This document shows, one piece after another, positions 9,937 to 21,282 of a DNA stretch of 64,000 nt (positions within the stretch are counted from its first letter, which is position 1; each line of letters opens with the position of its first letter). Origin of the DNA: Staphylotrichum longicolle (taxonomy: Eukaryota; Ascomycota; Sordariomycetes; Sordariales; Chaetomiaceae). The stretch is from the NCBI GenBank assembly GCA_019096155.1, contig JAHCVI010000005.1, forward strand, positions 630,468 through 694,467, given 5' to 3'. A program made the position numbers and the translations under genes. Below the pieces are notes generated by a model. The model saw nothing but the letters and a program-made list of their open reading frames with translations, searched no databases and had not been told where the DNA came from.

Positions 9937-11499
9937 ATGGGACGAGCACTGCGCGTTGTGCCCGGCGGGCTCCTCAGAAGAACGCCCTGCGCACCTGCGA
10001 TTCTCGGGTCAGCTCGGTCTTGGCAAGAATGCAGCACCGCGCCACGGCCAGCCCACCAGTCCGCGCCTGCGCTTCGTCTGAACACAACAGTTCGCTGCCT
10101 GTCGACCAGCACGGCCTTCAAGGCGAACAAGGCTACAGCTCCATACTCGAATCCGCAAGACCTCTGGTTCCCCAACACCAGCAAGTCGGCCACCGGGGAG
10201 GTTAGATGGGGCGACGAGAAGCTGTCGGTCCGGCTGGGTGACGGCGAATGGGCCACCCCTGTGCCGCACCTGTGGCTGCGCGACTCGTGCGCTTGCGCCC
10301 ACTGCGTCGACCCGGACTCGGGCCAGAAGAACTTCTCGACCACCGACCTCCCCGACGTGCCGACGCTGGAGAGCGCCGAGGTGACCCCGGACGGCTCTCT
10401 CCAGCTGGTCTGGGCCAACGACGCCCCCAGCGGCGGCGCCGCGCACACCACCGTCTACGCTGCCCAGGAGGTGGAGGATTTGTTGCACACCAGGTGGCAG
10501 AGGGGCCGGGTCGCCGAGCGAGATGACGCGATCCCCTGGAACCGGTCCATGTACGAGGGCCTGCTGGCCGAAGGGCGCTGCCGCGTGAGCTACAAGGACT
10601 GGATCGCGGGCGGGGCCGAGTTCTGGGCCGCGCTGATCGACCTCCGGCAGACGGGGCTGATCTTCGTGACGGACGTGCCGTCGGACGAGACCGAGGTCGA
10701 GCGCATCGCGACCCGCATCGGCCCGCTGATGCACACCTTCTACGGCTGGACGTGGGACGTCAGGTCCAAGCCGCAGGCCGAGAACGTGGCGTACACGAGC
10801 AAGTTCCTGGGCCTGCACCAGGACCTCATGTACCACGACCCGGTGCCCGGCCTGCAGCTGCTGCACTGCCTGCACAACAGCTGCGAGGGCGGCGAGTCGC
10901 TCTTCAGCCACGGCGTGCGCGCCGCCTACGAGATGAAGCTCGACCAGCCCGACGCGTACGACACGCTGCGCAAGACCCGCGCCTGGTTCGGCTACCACAA
11001 GGGCGAGCACCACTACATCGCCGCGCGGCCCACCATCATGACCTCGGCCGACGCCCACCCGCGCGAGACGCGGTGGGCGCCGCCCTTCCAGATCACCTTC
11101 CCGCCCCACCACAGAGGCGCGCGCATGCTCGACTGGAAGCGGGCCGCGACGGCCTTCCAGACCATCGTCGAGGCGGAGCGCAACATGGTCGAGGTCAAGC
11201 TCAAGCCGGGCGAGTGCGTCATCTTCGAGAACCGGCGGGTCCTGCACGGCCGCCGGCAGTTTGCCGCGGGAGGCGGCGGCGAGCGGTGGCTCAAGGGCAC
11301 CTACGTGTCGCAGCAGAACTACATCGCGGCGGCCACCCGGCTGGCCGAGTACATGCGGGCCGGCGGGATGGAGCAACGAGCGGACCGTACTGGTTGGAAG
11401 GTGGAGGATATCGTCCGGAAGAGCATGCAGCAGCAGTTGCGGGAGGCTGACATGGAGTGGTCGAAGCCCCAAAGGCAAGGGACAAATAAGGCGGAATAA
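9937..11499 (+). CDS. Gamma-butyrobetaine dioxygenase (carnitine biosynthesis), mitochondrial
   Basis: A 520-residue intronless Fe(II)/2-oxoglutarate dioxygenase. Gamma-butyrobetaine dioxygenase makes L-carnitine in its last biosynthetic step. Residues 1 to about 65 are Arg/Ser/Ala-rich without acidic runs, as in a mitochondrial targeting peptide. An N-terminal zinc-binding domain follows (LWLRDSCACAHCVDPDSG, residues 112-129). The TauD-like catalytic domain has the metal ligands His294 and Asp296 (GLHQDLMYHDP) and the distal His437 in ENRRVLHGRR, plus GGGGERWLKGTYV. The NRRVLH and GGERWL wording fits butyrobetaine hydroxylase better than trimethyllysine dioxygenase, its close relative. The ATG at 9937 gives the targeting peptide; upstream sequence has no competing in-frame start. 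The C-terminus is short and polar. A long open frame on the opposite strand (about 500 codons) is a GC-driven shadow. Confidence 0.88.
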   Translation: MGRALRVVPGGLLRRTPCAPAILGSARSWQECSTAPRPAHQSAPALRLNTTVRCLSTSTAFKANKATAPYSNPQDLWFPNTSKSATGEVRWGDEKLSVRLGDGEWATPVPHLWLRDSCACAHCVDPDSGQKNFSTTDLPDVPTLESAEVTPDGSLQLVWANDAPSGGAAHTTVYAAQEVEDLLHTRWQRGRVAERDDAIPWNRSMYEGLLAEGRCRVSYKDWIAGGAEFWAALIDLRQTGLIFVTDVPSDETEVERIATRIGPLMHTFYGWTWDVRSKPQAENVAYTSKFLGLHQDLMYHDPVPGLQLLHCLHNSCEGGESLFSHGVRAAYEMKLDQPDAYDTLRKTRAWFGYHKGEHHYIAARPTIMTSADAHPRETRWAPPFQITFPPHHRGARMLDWKRAATAFQTIVEAERNMVEVKLKPGECVIFENRRVLHGRRQFAAGGGGERWLKGTYVSQQNYIAAATRLAEYMRAGGMEQRADRTGWKVEDIVRKSMQQQLREADMEWSKPQRQGTNKAE

Positions 11500-11778
11500 T
11501 AGCACCATCCGACGTAGTAGTTAGACCCGTCTCTCGGCGCAGCCATTGTCACAAAAACCTTTATACCCACAAACACCTCCCTCCGCAGGTTCAAGAACAT
11601 GTTCAGCATCACGATCACTCCGACAACGGCACCAAAATGTTGATCCGGGACAGCGCGATGTATTTGTCACCACAAACTAGCGATCAACTACCCGCAAGCC
11701 AACACCGGAACTCTCACGCTCGCTTCAGCGGCGCCGTTTTTTGTTGTTCCTTCACTTCGCCCTTCTTCCTCTCCTTGC

Positions 11779-12246
11779 TTAAGCAGCAATGGTAACCTCA
11801 ACCTCGACACCAGCCTCGATGTGATGATGATCTGCTTGACAATCTCGGTGGGAGCAGTCAGGTCGATCAGGCGCTTGTGGATGCGCATCTCGTAGAGATC
11901 CCAGGTCTTGGAACCCTCACCGCAAGGAGTCTTGCGGGTCTATTTTTGGAAAAAACGTCTGTCAGTCATGTCCCTTACAGATAGGGAAACTTGAACGTAC
12001 CATGATCTTGAGGGTCTTGGTGGGCAGGCGGACGGGGCCCTTGGCGCGGAGGTCCTTGTTCTTGGCGCGCTCAATGAGCTCCTGGCAGACCTTCTCGAGG
12101 GCCTGAACCTTGCGGGAGGTCAGGGTGATGCCTTGGGTGGGTTGTTAGTCGGTGTGTTTGAGAGCTGAGGCGGTTGAGGGCTACGAACGGATCTTGTGGA
12201 CCTTGGGGGCCTCGCCAAACTCCTTCTCGGGCTTGTTGTAAGACAT
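11779..12246 (-). CDS. rps20: 40S ribosomal protein uS10 (Rps20), with an apparent one-base deletion
   Basis: A component of the small ribosomal subunit. Three exons: 12246-12189 (MSYNKPEKEFGEAPKVHKI), 12131-12001 (ITLTSRKVQALEKVC through PTKTLKIM) and 11939-11779 (TRKTPCGEGSKTW through PTEIVKQIII). Introns have gttcgt and gtacgt donors and ccaag and atag acceptors. Exon lengths sum to 350 nt, one short of a multiple of three. After VKQIII (near 11822) the frame is lost, but reading one base later gives the conserved ending IEAGVEVEVTIAA followed by TAA at 11779-11781. As written, the frame would run on to 11688 with unrelated residues. A single missing base in an essential ribosomal protein is far more likely a sequence error than a real mutation. 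The start and both splice junctions fit the family. Confidence 0.92.
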
Positions 12247-12964
12247 CTTGACGGATTGATCGAGGGGATCGAGGAATCGGTTATTGATTGACTGCGAGAG
12301 GTCCTTCACGACTCGAACGCGGTGGTCGGCTGCGCTGGGTTAGCTCTCTGCGACACCATCGCCCTTTGCGCCCCCGCGCGAATTGCACTCAAAAGGGGGA
12401 GCCATCGGATCTAGCAGCCAGGGCAACGTACCGGTTCGGCAAAGTGATGAAGGCGAAGTAGCGTGTACTGTGATGTTCGGCGGAGACTTCACGATCGCGA
12501 ACTTTTTTCCATTTTCCACATTTTTGCGATTCGGTGGGGTGAGTCTTGGCGAGGGCATGGCTGCGCCCCACTGAGCTGTGGCGCCAGCTGGCGGCTGTGG
12601 CTCGTGCGTCCTCCCAGACCCCTGCATTTCCCCAGCCAAACGGTCAGTGACACATTCGGTGAGCTCCATCTCACTGTCTCAAGGAGGGGCATCAAGGCTC
12701 AGAAGCAACGCCCATCGCGTTGCATCAACGCCATAAATACCGGAGCTTTGGGCTGGTTTTGCCACCATTCTAGAAGCTTGTCCTAACTTTTTTGCTTCCC
12801 ATCAGCGGGATATTCTCCGACTTTTTTCCTCTTTTTTTTGGCGAACGCGAGCCTGACCAACCCCATCCCACTCTCAAATCAACTCTCGTCATCGCGGGGC
12901 CTTCAGCGATTTGTTTAGGCTCTCTTGGCAACCCCTGCCCCTGCCCCTGGCTCTTGTCAACACC
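12247..12964. other. Divergent promoter region, rps20 / cue3-like
   Basis: 718 bases between two genes reading away from each other. It contains pyrimidine/purine-rich stretches near the CUE-protein start, including a T-rich tract at about 12826-12840. No gene recognised. Confidence 0.45.
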
Positions 12965-15021
12965 ATGGCGACCTCGCGACTCCCCGCATTTGCGCTCTTC
13001 CCAATTGCGACCTGGCGGGACCAGGTGCTGCCCGACGAATGGGTTGCCTGTCTCGATGCCTGGCTTGCTCTCATCGACAGCCATCTCACAGTTTCTGATG
13101 CCGACTTCTCCGCGATCTCGACCAAGGATGAGAGTCTCCAAGCGTTTCTCGTCTCTTTCATACGAGAGGTTGCGCTGGGTGGTGTCGGTGTTTTGGGCTC
13201 CTCCGCGTCGGCAAAGAGGTTGTTGAAAGAGTGTTTGGCACTCACCACTAGGCTGCTTCAGTCCTCATCGCCACCGAGTGCATTGGCGCAGTGGGAGTTC
13301 CTCGCCGATGTCAGCAGGGTTTATGGAAAGAAGAAGGTTGCGACGCTCCTGGACGGTTTATCGGCAGCTTCGAGAGGGTCACTGGATACGTCCCTGGCGT
13401 CTCTCAAAAAGTTTCTGATCATCAACCTGGATGCCGGTCTAGATGGAGGGGACTTGAAGGGCATCGAGGAACGACTGGAGAGGGTGAACGACTTGATCAA
13501 TGCCGCTCCGTTCGTGGCCGAGTTCTTTCTCGCCGGAAGCGACTTTGTGGACGGGCTCATCAGCTGCTACAAGATCACCAACCCCCCGTTGAGGCGGGCC
13601 TTGATCGCCACAACCTATCTCTGCTTGGTTGGTCTGGCCGAGGGGCACAAGATGTCAGCTCTCACGGACCAGCTTTACTCTCTCAAGGCCGCCGCAGATG
13701 CGCACAAGGCCGGCCCACTCAACGTCAACGATTCGCTCGTCCCCGAGCTCGTGACCTCGACGCCCCTTCTCCAACGGCTCCAGCGCAAGCTCGAAGAATC
13801 CAACAATGCTCCAAGCCGGGCCAAATCCGTGCTCACCGAGCTCGGCGCTTTCAAGAAGCCCGGCGGCGGCATGTCCAAACCCAAGCGCCTCATCAAGCGC
13901 AAGATCGACAAGGGCAAGGGCCTCGCCCAGTACGACGAAGCCCAAGCGCAGCAAGAGATGCACATCCACCGCATGAGCCAGATCTCCCAAGTCCAAGACC
14001 TCTTCCCGGACCTCGGCACAGGCTTCATCGCCAAGCTCCTCGACGAATACGCCGACAACACCGAAGAGGTCATCGCCCACCTCCTCGACGACTCTCTCCC
14101 GCCGCACCTGCAAACTGCCAATCGCACCGAAGACCTCGCGCCTCACAATCCTCCGTCACAGCCGCCAACAAAGACCACCAAACCCACCTTCCCGCGCCGC
14201 AGCTCCCTCGCGCCGCGTCCCACCCCGCCCCTCCAGCACTCCAACCCGGCCTCCGAACCCAACTCGGACTCGGACTCGGACCTCGCCCTCCTCACCTCCA
14301 CCCGCCTGCAACTCGGCAAGCGCCCGGGCGACGCCACGACACTCCTGGCCGACCGCTCCGCGGCGCCCAACAAGGCCGCCATCCTCTCGGCGCTCGCCGC
14401 CTTCGACTCGGACGACGACGAGCGCGACGACACGTACGACGCGGCCGACGTCGGCGGCACCGTCGACGGCTCCACGGCCGACGAGATCCTGCCCGAGGGC
14501 ACCGAGGCCGTGCTCTTCCGGACGTGGATGGCCACGCCGGGCGTGTTTGCCCGCGACCAGGAGACGCGCAAGGCGCGCGGGAGGGCGGCGCTGCGCGCCG
14601 AGACGGGCATGACGGACGAGGGGATCGAGGGGTGGGCCGTGATGTTGGGGCGGAATCCGGCGTCCAAGAGGAGGTTGATGGCGCGGTATGGGGAGTGGAG
14701 TGGGGAGCAGGTGCAGCTGGGGAGTACACGGTGGGCGGCGGGCGGGGAAGGGGGGGGGATGGGGAGGAGGCCGGGAGTGATGGTGCTGGTGTCGGCAGCG
14801 GTCCCGGTGCTGGGAGAGGTGGAAGGGGTGGTGGGAGGGGGTTTCCGTCTGGGAGGGGACGGGGAGGGGGAGGGAGAGGCGGGAGAGGCGGGGCGCCGCC
14901 GCCCGCACCAGACTCGGAGGCTGCGAGGCGGAGGAAGGAGGCGAATAAAGGGAGCCGGGCGAACCATAATCGGAGGGATCAGAGGGCGAGGAAGATGGCG
15001 AGAGGAGGGTTTGCGGGTTGA
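12965..15021 (+). CDS. cue3: CUE-domain protein of the Cue3/ASCC2 family, with frame break in a G run
   Basis: Homologue of yeast Cue3 (Rqt3) and human ASCC2, a ubiquitin-binding subunit of the ribosome-quality-control trigger complex that splits collided ribosomes. The start MATSRLPAFALFPIATWRDQ is at 12965. The CUE domain is at about residues 335-380 (ISQVQDLFPDLG, then FIAKLLDEYADNTEEVIAHLL). An acidic/serine-rich linker follows. The frame that starts at 12965 loses sense after a run of nine G (14750-14758). The neighbouring frame then gives an RG-rich segment and the family's basic end (EANKGSRANHNRRDQRARK, then MARGG), stopping at 15021. The length 12965-15021 is 2057 nt, one short of a multiple of three, so one missing G would give 685 residues. 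The other frame would end at 15100 with unrelated residues. Confidence 0.85.
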
Positions 15022-15329
15022 GTATTGGACGGGACAGGCAGCCTTTGTTGAAGCATGCGTCGTGTGTGAAAATACCAGAATTGTCATTTCTGACCGATGA
15101 AACCACCGATCAATTCGTGTTGTCAACAGGTAGCTGTGAGAACAATGTCGCAAGCAACATGTAACCCATAATCCGTCTTTATAAACCGACACAATCCGGC
15201 CAATCAGTCTAGCGACTCGTCTCAAAACAAAATACACCAACGCCAGCCATACACCTCTCTCTTCCACCCCTCCCTTTTCACGCCAACTCCCATCTCATAT
15301 TCTCATATCCAAACCCCACCTCCCCCCTT
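15022..15329. other. Convergent 3' region
   Basis: 308 bases between the 3' ends of the plus-strand CUE gene and the minus-strand nucleoporin gene. Presumably both 3' UTRs and terminators. No gene seen. Confidence 0.5.
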
Positions 15330-17466
15330 TTAAAAATCCCACATACAAAACTCCCTCTTGGGCGGCACCTCCGGCATAACCCCGCCCTCAAACCGTCCCG
15401 TCTGCACAAACGCCAGCCACTGCCGCATCACGCCCGGGTCCTCATACTTCTGCGGGTCCGCGGCCTCGGTCTGCGTCGTATACGGCGGCGCGCCGTTGGG
15501 CATCCAGATGCGGACGGTACTCCCATCAAAGTTGCGGAGCACCGGCACCGGTTTCACATTGCCGCCGCCGTTACTGTTGCTGCTGCGAGGCTCTTCGTAA
15601 AAGACGGGCTTGCCCTTGAACATGCGCAGGGTCTTGTCCGGATTGTGGGCGGCGTAGGTCGAGATGTCGGGATGTTGGCGGGTGGCGGTAGGGCCGTAGG
15701 GGCCGGCGCCGGCGCCGGCAGGGGTGGTCGTTGGCGGGGCGATGGACGCGGATGTGCTGGGTTGGGCGCCGAAGGGGTTGGCGGGTTGGGTAGTGGTGGC
15801 TGGTTGACCAAAGGGGTTGGCGGGGGGTGCTGTGTTGGCGGCTGGCGCGCCAAAAGGGTTGGGAGCTGTGTTCGCGGCTGGCGCGCCGAAAGGGCTGGCT
15901 GCTGGTTGTTGCGGGGGTTGGCCGAAGGGATTTGCTGGCGCCGATGCGGGCTGCTGCTGGGGCTGGCCGAACGGGCTCGCTGTGGCAGCGGCTGGCTGGC
16001 CAAAGGGGCTCGCTTGGGTGGTTGCCGGTTGCCCGAAGGCATTGACTGGTCCGGTTGCTGGCTGGCCGAATGGATTCGCAGGTTGGCTGTTCGCTTGTTG
16101 GCCAAACGGAACGGGTGTGGTTTGCGCCTGCTGCGCGGGCTGGCCGAAAGGGTTATTCGCAGGCGCGGGTTGTGCGGCCGCAAAGGCACCACCACCTCCG
16201 CCAGCAGGAGCACCAAAAGGATTTGGCTTGGCCCCGAGAGTTGTTGGCTGCCCAAATGCCGACTGCCCAAACGCTGATTGTGTGGTTTGTGCTGGTGCTC
16301 CAGACGGGTTCGGCTTCGGCCCCAGGGCGGCAGGTTGGCCAAATGCGCTAGTCGTCTGCGGCGGCCTACCAAAAGCGCTTGTTCCTCCTAAAGGTGCTGG
16401 TTGCCCGAAGGCTGGCGCTGACTGTTGTGAGGGCTGTCCAAAGGCGGACGTGGAGGCAGGCGCGCCGAAGGGATTTGGTTTTTGACCCAGGGCCGCAGGC
16501 TGCCCAAAGGCACCAGCAGTGGTCGCCTGGGCCGCGGGGGCCCCGAATGGATTTGCCGGCGGAGCTGTGTTTTGGAACGCGTTCTTGCTTCCTCCAAACG
16601 GACCACCAGCAGCAGCCCCTGGGGCCGTCCCTCCAGCAGACCCCTTGCAGATGTCTATGCGGTTCGGGTGGGACTTTTCAGCATCGACTATGAACTGTAT
16701 CGCCGCAGGAATGTTGTTGAGGGTGTGCTGAATCTGTTGTTGAGCACTTTGGTGCAGGTTTTGAATGTCGTTGAGCTGTCAGAGTCAGCAACCGCGCGCA
16801 AAGCCGACCCTCTCCCAAACGTACCGCGCCCTGTGGATTCCCAGCCATCGCCCCTAGCATGAAGTGCAGCCGTATTTCCTCAGTACTTTGTTCTCGCGGG
16901 TAGCCGCCCCAAAGCTGCTCCGGCGCGTCCCTCCCCGGGCCATAACACGACAGGATCCATTGTGGTAGCTCCTCGGCGAGGTCTCGACGGATGGTGTCGA
17001 CAGTCAGACCGGGGTACGGCGGTGTGTCTGCAGCTGGACCTCAGCCAGATTAGCAAGATGGGGTATTGTCCACGGAAAGCCAAAGCCACTCGTACCTGCA
17101 CCTCGGCCACCCATCCCTTGGTTCGTTTGCCCGGACAGGGCACCGAAGCGGTTGTAGTTGCTTTGCTGCTGCCCACCCTTCGGGGGATGCTCGAACTTGC
17201 AGCCATCTGGAGTGCGGAGGAGGCAGAAGTCAGCCAGACGTCTCGTTGGGTATAGAAACGGTCGCAGTGATGCGGGCTATGGCGGGCATGGCGGCGTGTG
17301 ATAGGTAGACGCATGATGGACGCAGAATGGACGCAGGATGCAGTGGTCCTCATTGGTGTTTTGCGAGTCGAGTGTCGGGGTGAGGGAGGAAACGGGAAAA
17401 GAAAAAGGCAACCTTCGTACTTCCGTAGCGGCAGTAGCCCTGCTGGTAGAACCGGCAAACTGTCAT
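15330..17466 (-). CDS. amo1: FG nucleoporin with N-terminal CCCH zinc finger (Amo1/Nup42-like)
   Basis: A peripheral nuclear-pore protein; Nup42/Amo1 relatives act in mRNA export at the cytoplasmic face. Four exons: 17466-17421, 17206-17096, 17027-16825 and 16775-15330 (total 1806 nt, 601 residues). Splicing exon 1 to exon 2 completes a C-x7-C-x5-C-x3-H finger (CRFYQQGYCRYGNGCKFEH). Exon 3 encodes DTIRRDLAEELPQWILSCYG, and exon 4 opens with an amphipathic Gln-rich helix (LNDIQNLHQSAQQQIQHTL). A long FG region follows with many FGQP/FGAP/NPFG units. A conserved tail is rich in aromatics (FKGKPVFYEEP, then PVMRQWL-like text, ending CMWDF). The third exon could instead start six bases upstream without changing the frame. 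The antisense of the FG part is open for long stretches, a composition effect. Confidence 0.88.
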
Positions 17467-18691
17467 CCTGGGCTTTGGTGGGCGTCGGCTTTTTTCTCTT
17501 GTCGTGCAATGAACCTGCAGTTGCGCTGACAATGGCAGAGCTTCAACTCTTGTTGGCGACGAACCACAACGCGGAGGTTGCAATCCAATGCGATTTGCAG
17601 CAGCCTTTCAGCCTCGCATGGCGCTAAGCTCACTGGCCCACTCTCCGAGCCACACCTCTCGGCCTGCTGCAGCCTGGCATGACAGGGATGAGTGGGGCAG
17701 TCGGGCCCACTTGCCGAGAGCTAAAGCACAGACTGATCTGAACGCCGCGAGATGCCGAACCTGCACCTGCCACTTGACGTCCATGTCAGTCCCACACTGA
17801 ATCCGCGAAATTAAGTGTTTCGAGTAAAATCCAGGAAAGGGGTTTTGAGTTCTCAAAAAGGTTGTGGGAGGTCAAACGGTGTGGGTGAGTCAACGAGCTG
17901 ACCTGGTCTCCAATTGTGTGTAGTTATTTGGCACAGGAAATCACCCTGGGACTGAGGTATTCGACTCGAACAGCCCAAAGCGCTCCAAGTTGGCGATCTG
18001 CAGCAGGCGAGATCTTACAATTCCCAAGTTCCTGGGAGCAGCCCCGGATCGTCCAGGTTCGTATCTGGGGTTCCATCAGCTCCTCCGCTTTCTGGGGTCT
18101 GGGGGAGACTTGTAGGCATTGGCACCGTCCAAGGCCGCCTGTCACCGAGCCGAATCCCGTTTCCGCACGCATTCCGCACAATGTGCCTGCTATGGAGCAG
18201 TCGACATTGCCATGCCGTGCACTTCATTGGAGAAGGCGGTCTGGGGGATCCCGAGGCACTGGCTGTGAGACCCGAACTGGGAACATCGACATCATGGGGG
18301 CGGCTGACCTGCCTCCGATAAGCTGATAAAGGGCTGTGATCTCACCGTTTGTGCCGTTTATGCCGCGGACAGCCGAGCTGTTTCGCAACTCTCTCTCGGG
18401 GACAGTCCTCGCACCAAGGGGAGGAAGCGTCGAGACCAAGGCAATTGCCCAATGATCTGGCTTGCAATGGGCATCACGAGCGCTGGCTGCCAGAGGGGCG
18501 CCGTGGAAGCCGTTAACTTTACCTAAACCGGCCATCGGGCCGTTGCGTAATCCTGACTTGCATTTGTTTTAAAAAGCCAAAAACATGCCCCCGTCTAGGT
18601 GCTCAACTTTCCTTGACTGACCACTGCCATCGGCGTCTCGAGTTGCAGCAATCGTATCTTTGACTGCGGCCAACCGAGTTTACAGTCCACC
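17467..18691. other. Divergent intergenic region, nucleoporin / P450
   Basis: About 1.2 kb holding the nucleoporin promoter and leader and, at its right end, the P450 promoter. An AT-rich TTTTAAAAAG element at about 18568 is a possible TATA-like site. Open frames here are short and lack recognisable content. Confidence 0.4.
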
Positions 18692-20418
18692 ATGGCCTTC
18701 AGTGCTGCCCACCTCCAGCTCTGGCTGGGGTTGTTAGTGATCAGCGGCTTCCTCTATGTAAGTCATTCCGAAGAGGGTCACGTTTATCATTGAACATGAA
18801 CGCTGACAGTATTTTCCACTCTGCTAGACAACATGTCTCGTCGTCTACCGGCTCTTCTTCCACCCCCTTGCCAAGTATCCCGGCCCCTTCCTCGCCAAGC
18901 TCACCGATGCCTACATGCTCTACTACGCCTGGAGGGGCGACCGCCACCTCGAGTTCTGGCGCATGCATGAGAAGTACGGCAAGTTTGTGCGTTTCGGGCC
19001 CAACTCGCTGTCGGTCAACTCCAACACGGCCCTGAAGGAGATCTACGGCTTCCGCGCCAACGTGCGCAAGGCCGAGTTCTACGACGCCTTTGTGCACCCG
19101 GCCCCGAACACCCACAACGCCCGCGACAAGGACCTGCACGCCCGCAAGCGCCGCGTCCTGTCGCACGCCTTCTCCGACGGCGCCATCAAGGAGGTTGAGC
19201 GGTACATCCTCGCCAACATCCGCACCTTCTGCGAGGCCATCGGCGACTACGGCCGCGCCATCCAGGACAACAAGGGCTGGAGCTCGCCCAAGAACATGTC
19301 CGACTGGTGCAACTGGCTCGCCATGGACATCCTCGGCGACCTCTGCTTCGGCAAGGCCTTTCACATGCTCGACCGCCCGGACAACCGCTACGCAGTCGAC
19401 CTGGTCGGCGTCGCGGCCCAGCGTCACCTGCTTGTAAGTTCCTCAGATACGTTCTGCCCTACCATCCCTCTGACAGCCCCAGTGCGGCACCATGCCCATC
19501 ATCAACAAGCTCTCGCTCGACAAGATCCTCTTCCACAAGATCTCGGCCGGCCGCGCCCGCTACATGGCCTACTCCCGCGCCCAGCTGACCGAGCGCACCG
19601 CCCTCGGCGACGAGACGGACCGCCGCGACTTCTTCTACCACCTCCTCAAGGCCCGCGACCCGGAAACCGGCCAGGGCTTCACCACCCCCGAGCTGTGGGG
19701 CGAGTCCAACCTGCTCATCATCGCCGGCTCCGACACCACCTCGACGGCCATGGCCGCGACCCTCTTCTACCTCGTCCGCCACCCGGCCGCCCTGGCCAAG
19801 GCCACCGCCGAGATCCGCGCCGCGTTCGCGTCCCTCGAGGACGTCCACCACGGCGCCACGCTCAACTCGTGCAGCTACCTCCGCGCCTGCATCGACGAGG
19901 CCATGCGCCTCTCCCCCTCGGTCGGCGGCCTCCTCCCGCGCGAGGTCCTCCAGGGAGGCATGACCATCGACGGCGAGCGCGTGCCCCAGGGCACCATCGT
20001 CGGCACCCCGCACTACACCATCCACCACAACCCGGCCTACTACCCGGACCCGTTCGCGTACCAGCCCGAGCGGTGGCTCGTCTCCGACAACAACAACAAC
20101 ACCGAAAAGAGCGGGATGGCCGGCGCGACGACGACCGAGGCGCAGGTGGCGCTGGCGCAGAGCGCGTTCTGCCCCTTCTCGATCGGCCCGCGCGGCTGCA
20201 TCGGCAAGGGGCTGGCATACGTCGAGATGGGCATCACGCTGGCGCGGGTGCTGTTCATGTACGACGTGCGCAGGGCCGCCGGCGTGCCGGACCCCGCCGA
20301 GGGCGGCAAGCCCGGCGCCGAGTGGGGGCGCGACAGGGTCGGGGAGTTCCAGCTCGTCGACACGTTCACGAGTCTGAAGGACGGGTGCATGGTGGAGTTT
20401 AGGCGGAGGGAGTTGTAA
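18692..20418 (+). CDS. Cytochrome P450 monooxygenase (membrane-anchored, microsomal type)
   Basis: A 535-residue P450 in three exons: 18692-18757 (MAFSAAHLQLWLGLLVISGFLY, an N-terminal anchor), 18828-19433, and 19483-20418 (19477 is an equally in-frame acceptor). The hinge FFHPLAKYPGPFLAK follows the anchor. The I-helix AGSDTTS is near residues 305-311, the ExxR motif is EAMR near 363-366, then PERW, and the haem loop is FSIGPRGCIGKG with Cys near 463. The wording is that of fungal P450s related to the trichothecene-type (isotrichodermin hydroxylase-like) groups, but the substrate cannot be read from sequence. No polyketide, terpene or peptide synthase lies nearby, so there is no sign that this P450 belongs to a biosynthetic cluster. 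A GH5 gene follows 0.9 kb downstream. Confidence 0.9.
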
Positions 20419-21282
20419 AAAGGGTGCAAGTGGTGAATGGTGACTGGGATGGGATGGGTTGGGGAGTCATGAAGCGGAGTTTGCCTGCCTTTGCCTTGGC
20501 TTGTTGGGAGATGGGTCTGCATGTACATAGCGAATGGGGGGAGGTCTAAAATGCGATTGTGGTATTAGCAACGTCCGTCCGACCATATGACTTTGACTGG
20601 TGCTTTGAGGTTCCATTCGTGGAGAATCTGGGGCACGGTTGACTTTGGTATTTGGCAAAACACCCTTGGCAGATCCGGCAGATGTCCGATTCCAAACTCA
20701 ACCTTGGAAGTTTACCATGGACCGACGCATTTGTCGCCATTTCTTCAAGACAACAATGCTCATGTCAAAAAGCTGGAGTCTTTTTGTCTGACCTAGACGT
20801 AAACCAAAATGATTTATGGGGTGTGCTGTCGAAACACAGCATCGACTTTCATTCAGGGGTACAAGCCCCCCACTATACCACAAGAACAATGAGACGTATC
20901 AAACCTGTCTATTTCTTTTTTCATTCGACAAGGCTCTCTTGATACTCTCCAACCTGGAGATTCCCATCTCAACCTTTCTGCTGCTCTCTTCGAGCTCGTT
21001 TCCCGGTGCACTCCTTTCTGGCTGGCGCTGTTCCTTTCCTCGGCCTGCCTTCACCCGAATACCGACGCGCAGTAATTAGCCGAATTGAGCAGTCACAATA
21101 CTTGACTTAATCTATCACATGTGCCATCCTAATGATACTTGCCAGATTCGGCGTGTTTCCGCCGCTCCTTTAGCATGAGGAGAAGCTCATAACCGCCACG
21201 GCGGGCAGTCTCCTCGTGATGTCTCAAACCCGGACCTGTGATTCGTTTCCACGGCCGTCCCTGAGGAGTTGGGCTGTTGACC
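20419..21282. other. Intergenic, P450 / GH5
   Basis: 864 bases with no recognisable gene; P450 3' flank and GH5 promoter. It is somewhat more AT-rich than the flanking coding sequence. Confidence 0.45.

Noticed and set aside
10009..11508. Minus-strand open frame of 499 codons opposite the dioxygenase
   Set aside because: Composition shadow rich in Arg, Leu and Val, no domain, opposite a clear gene.
15645..16485. Plus-strand open frames with GWPKG/GAPKG repeats
   Set aside because: They look like a repeat protein but are the exact antisense of FGQP/FGAP nucleoporin repeats.
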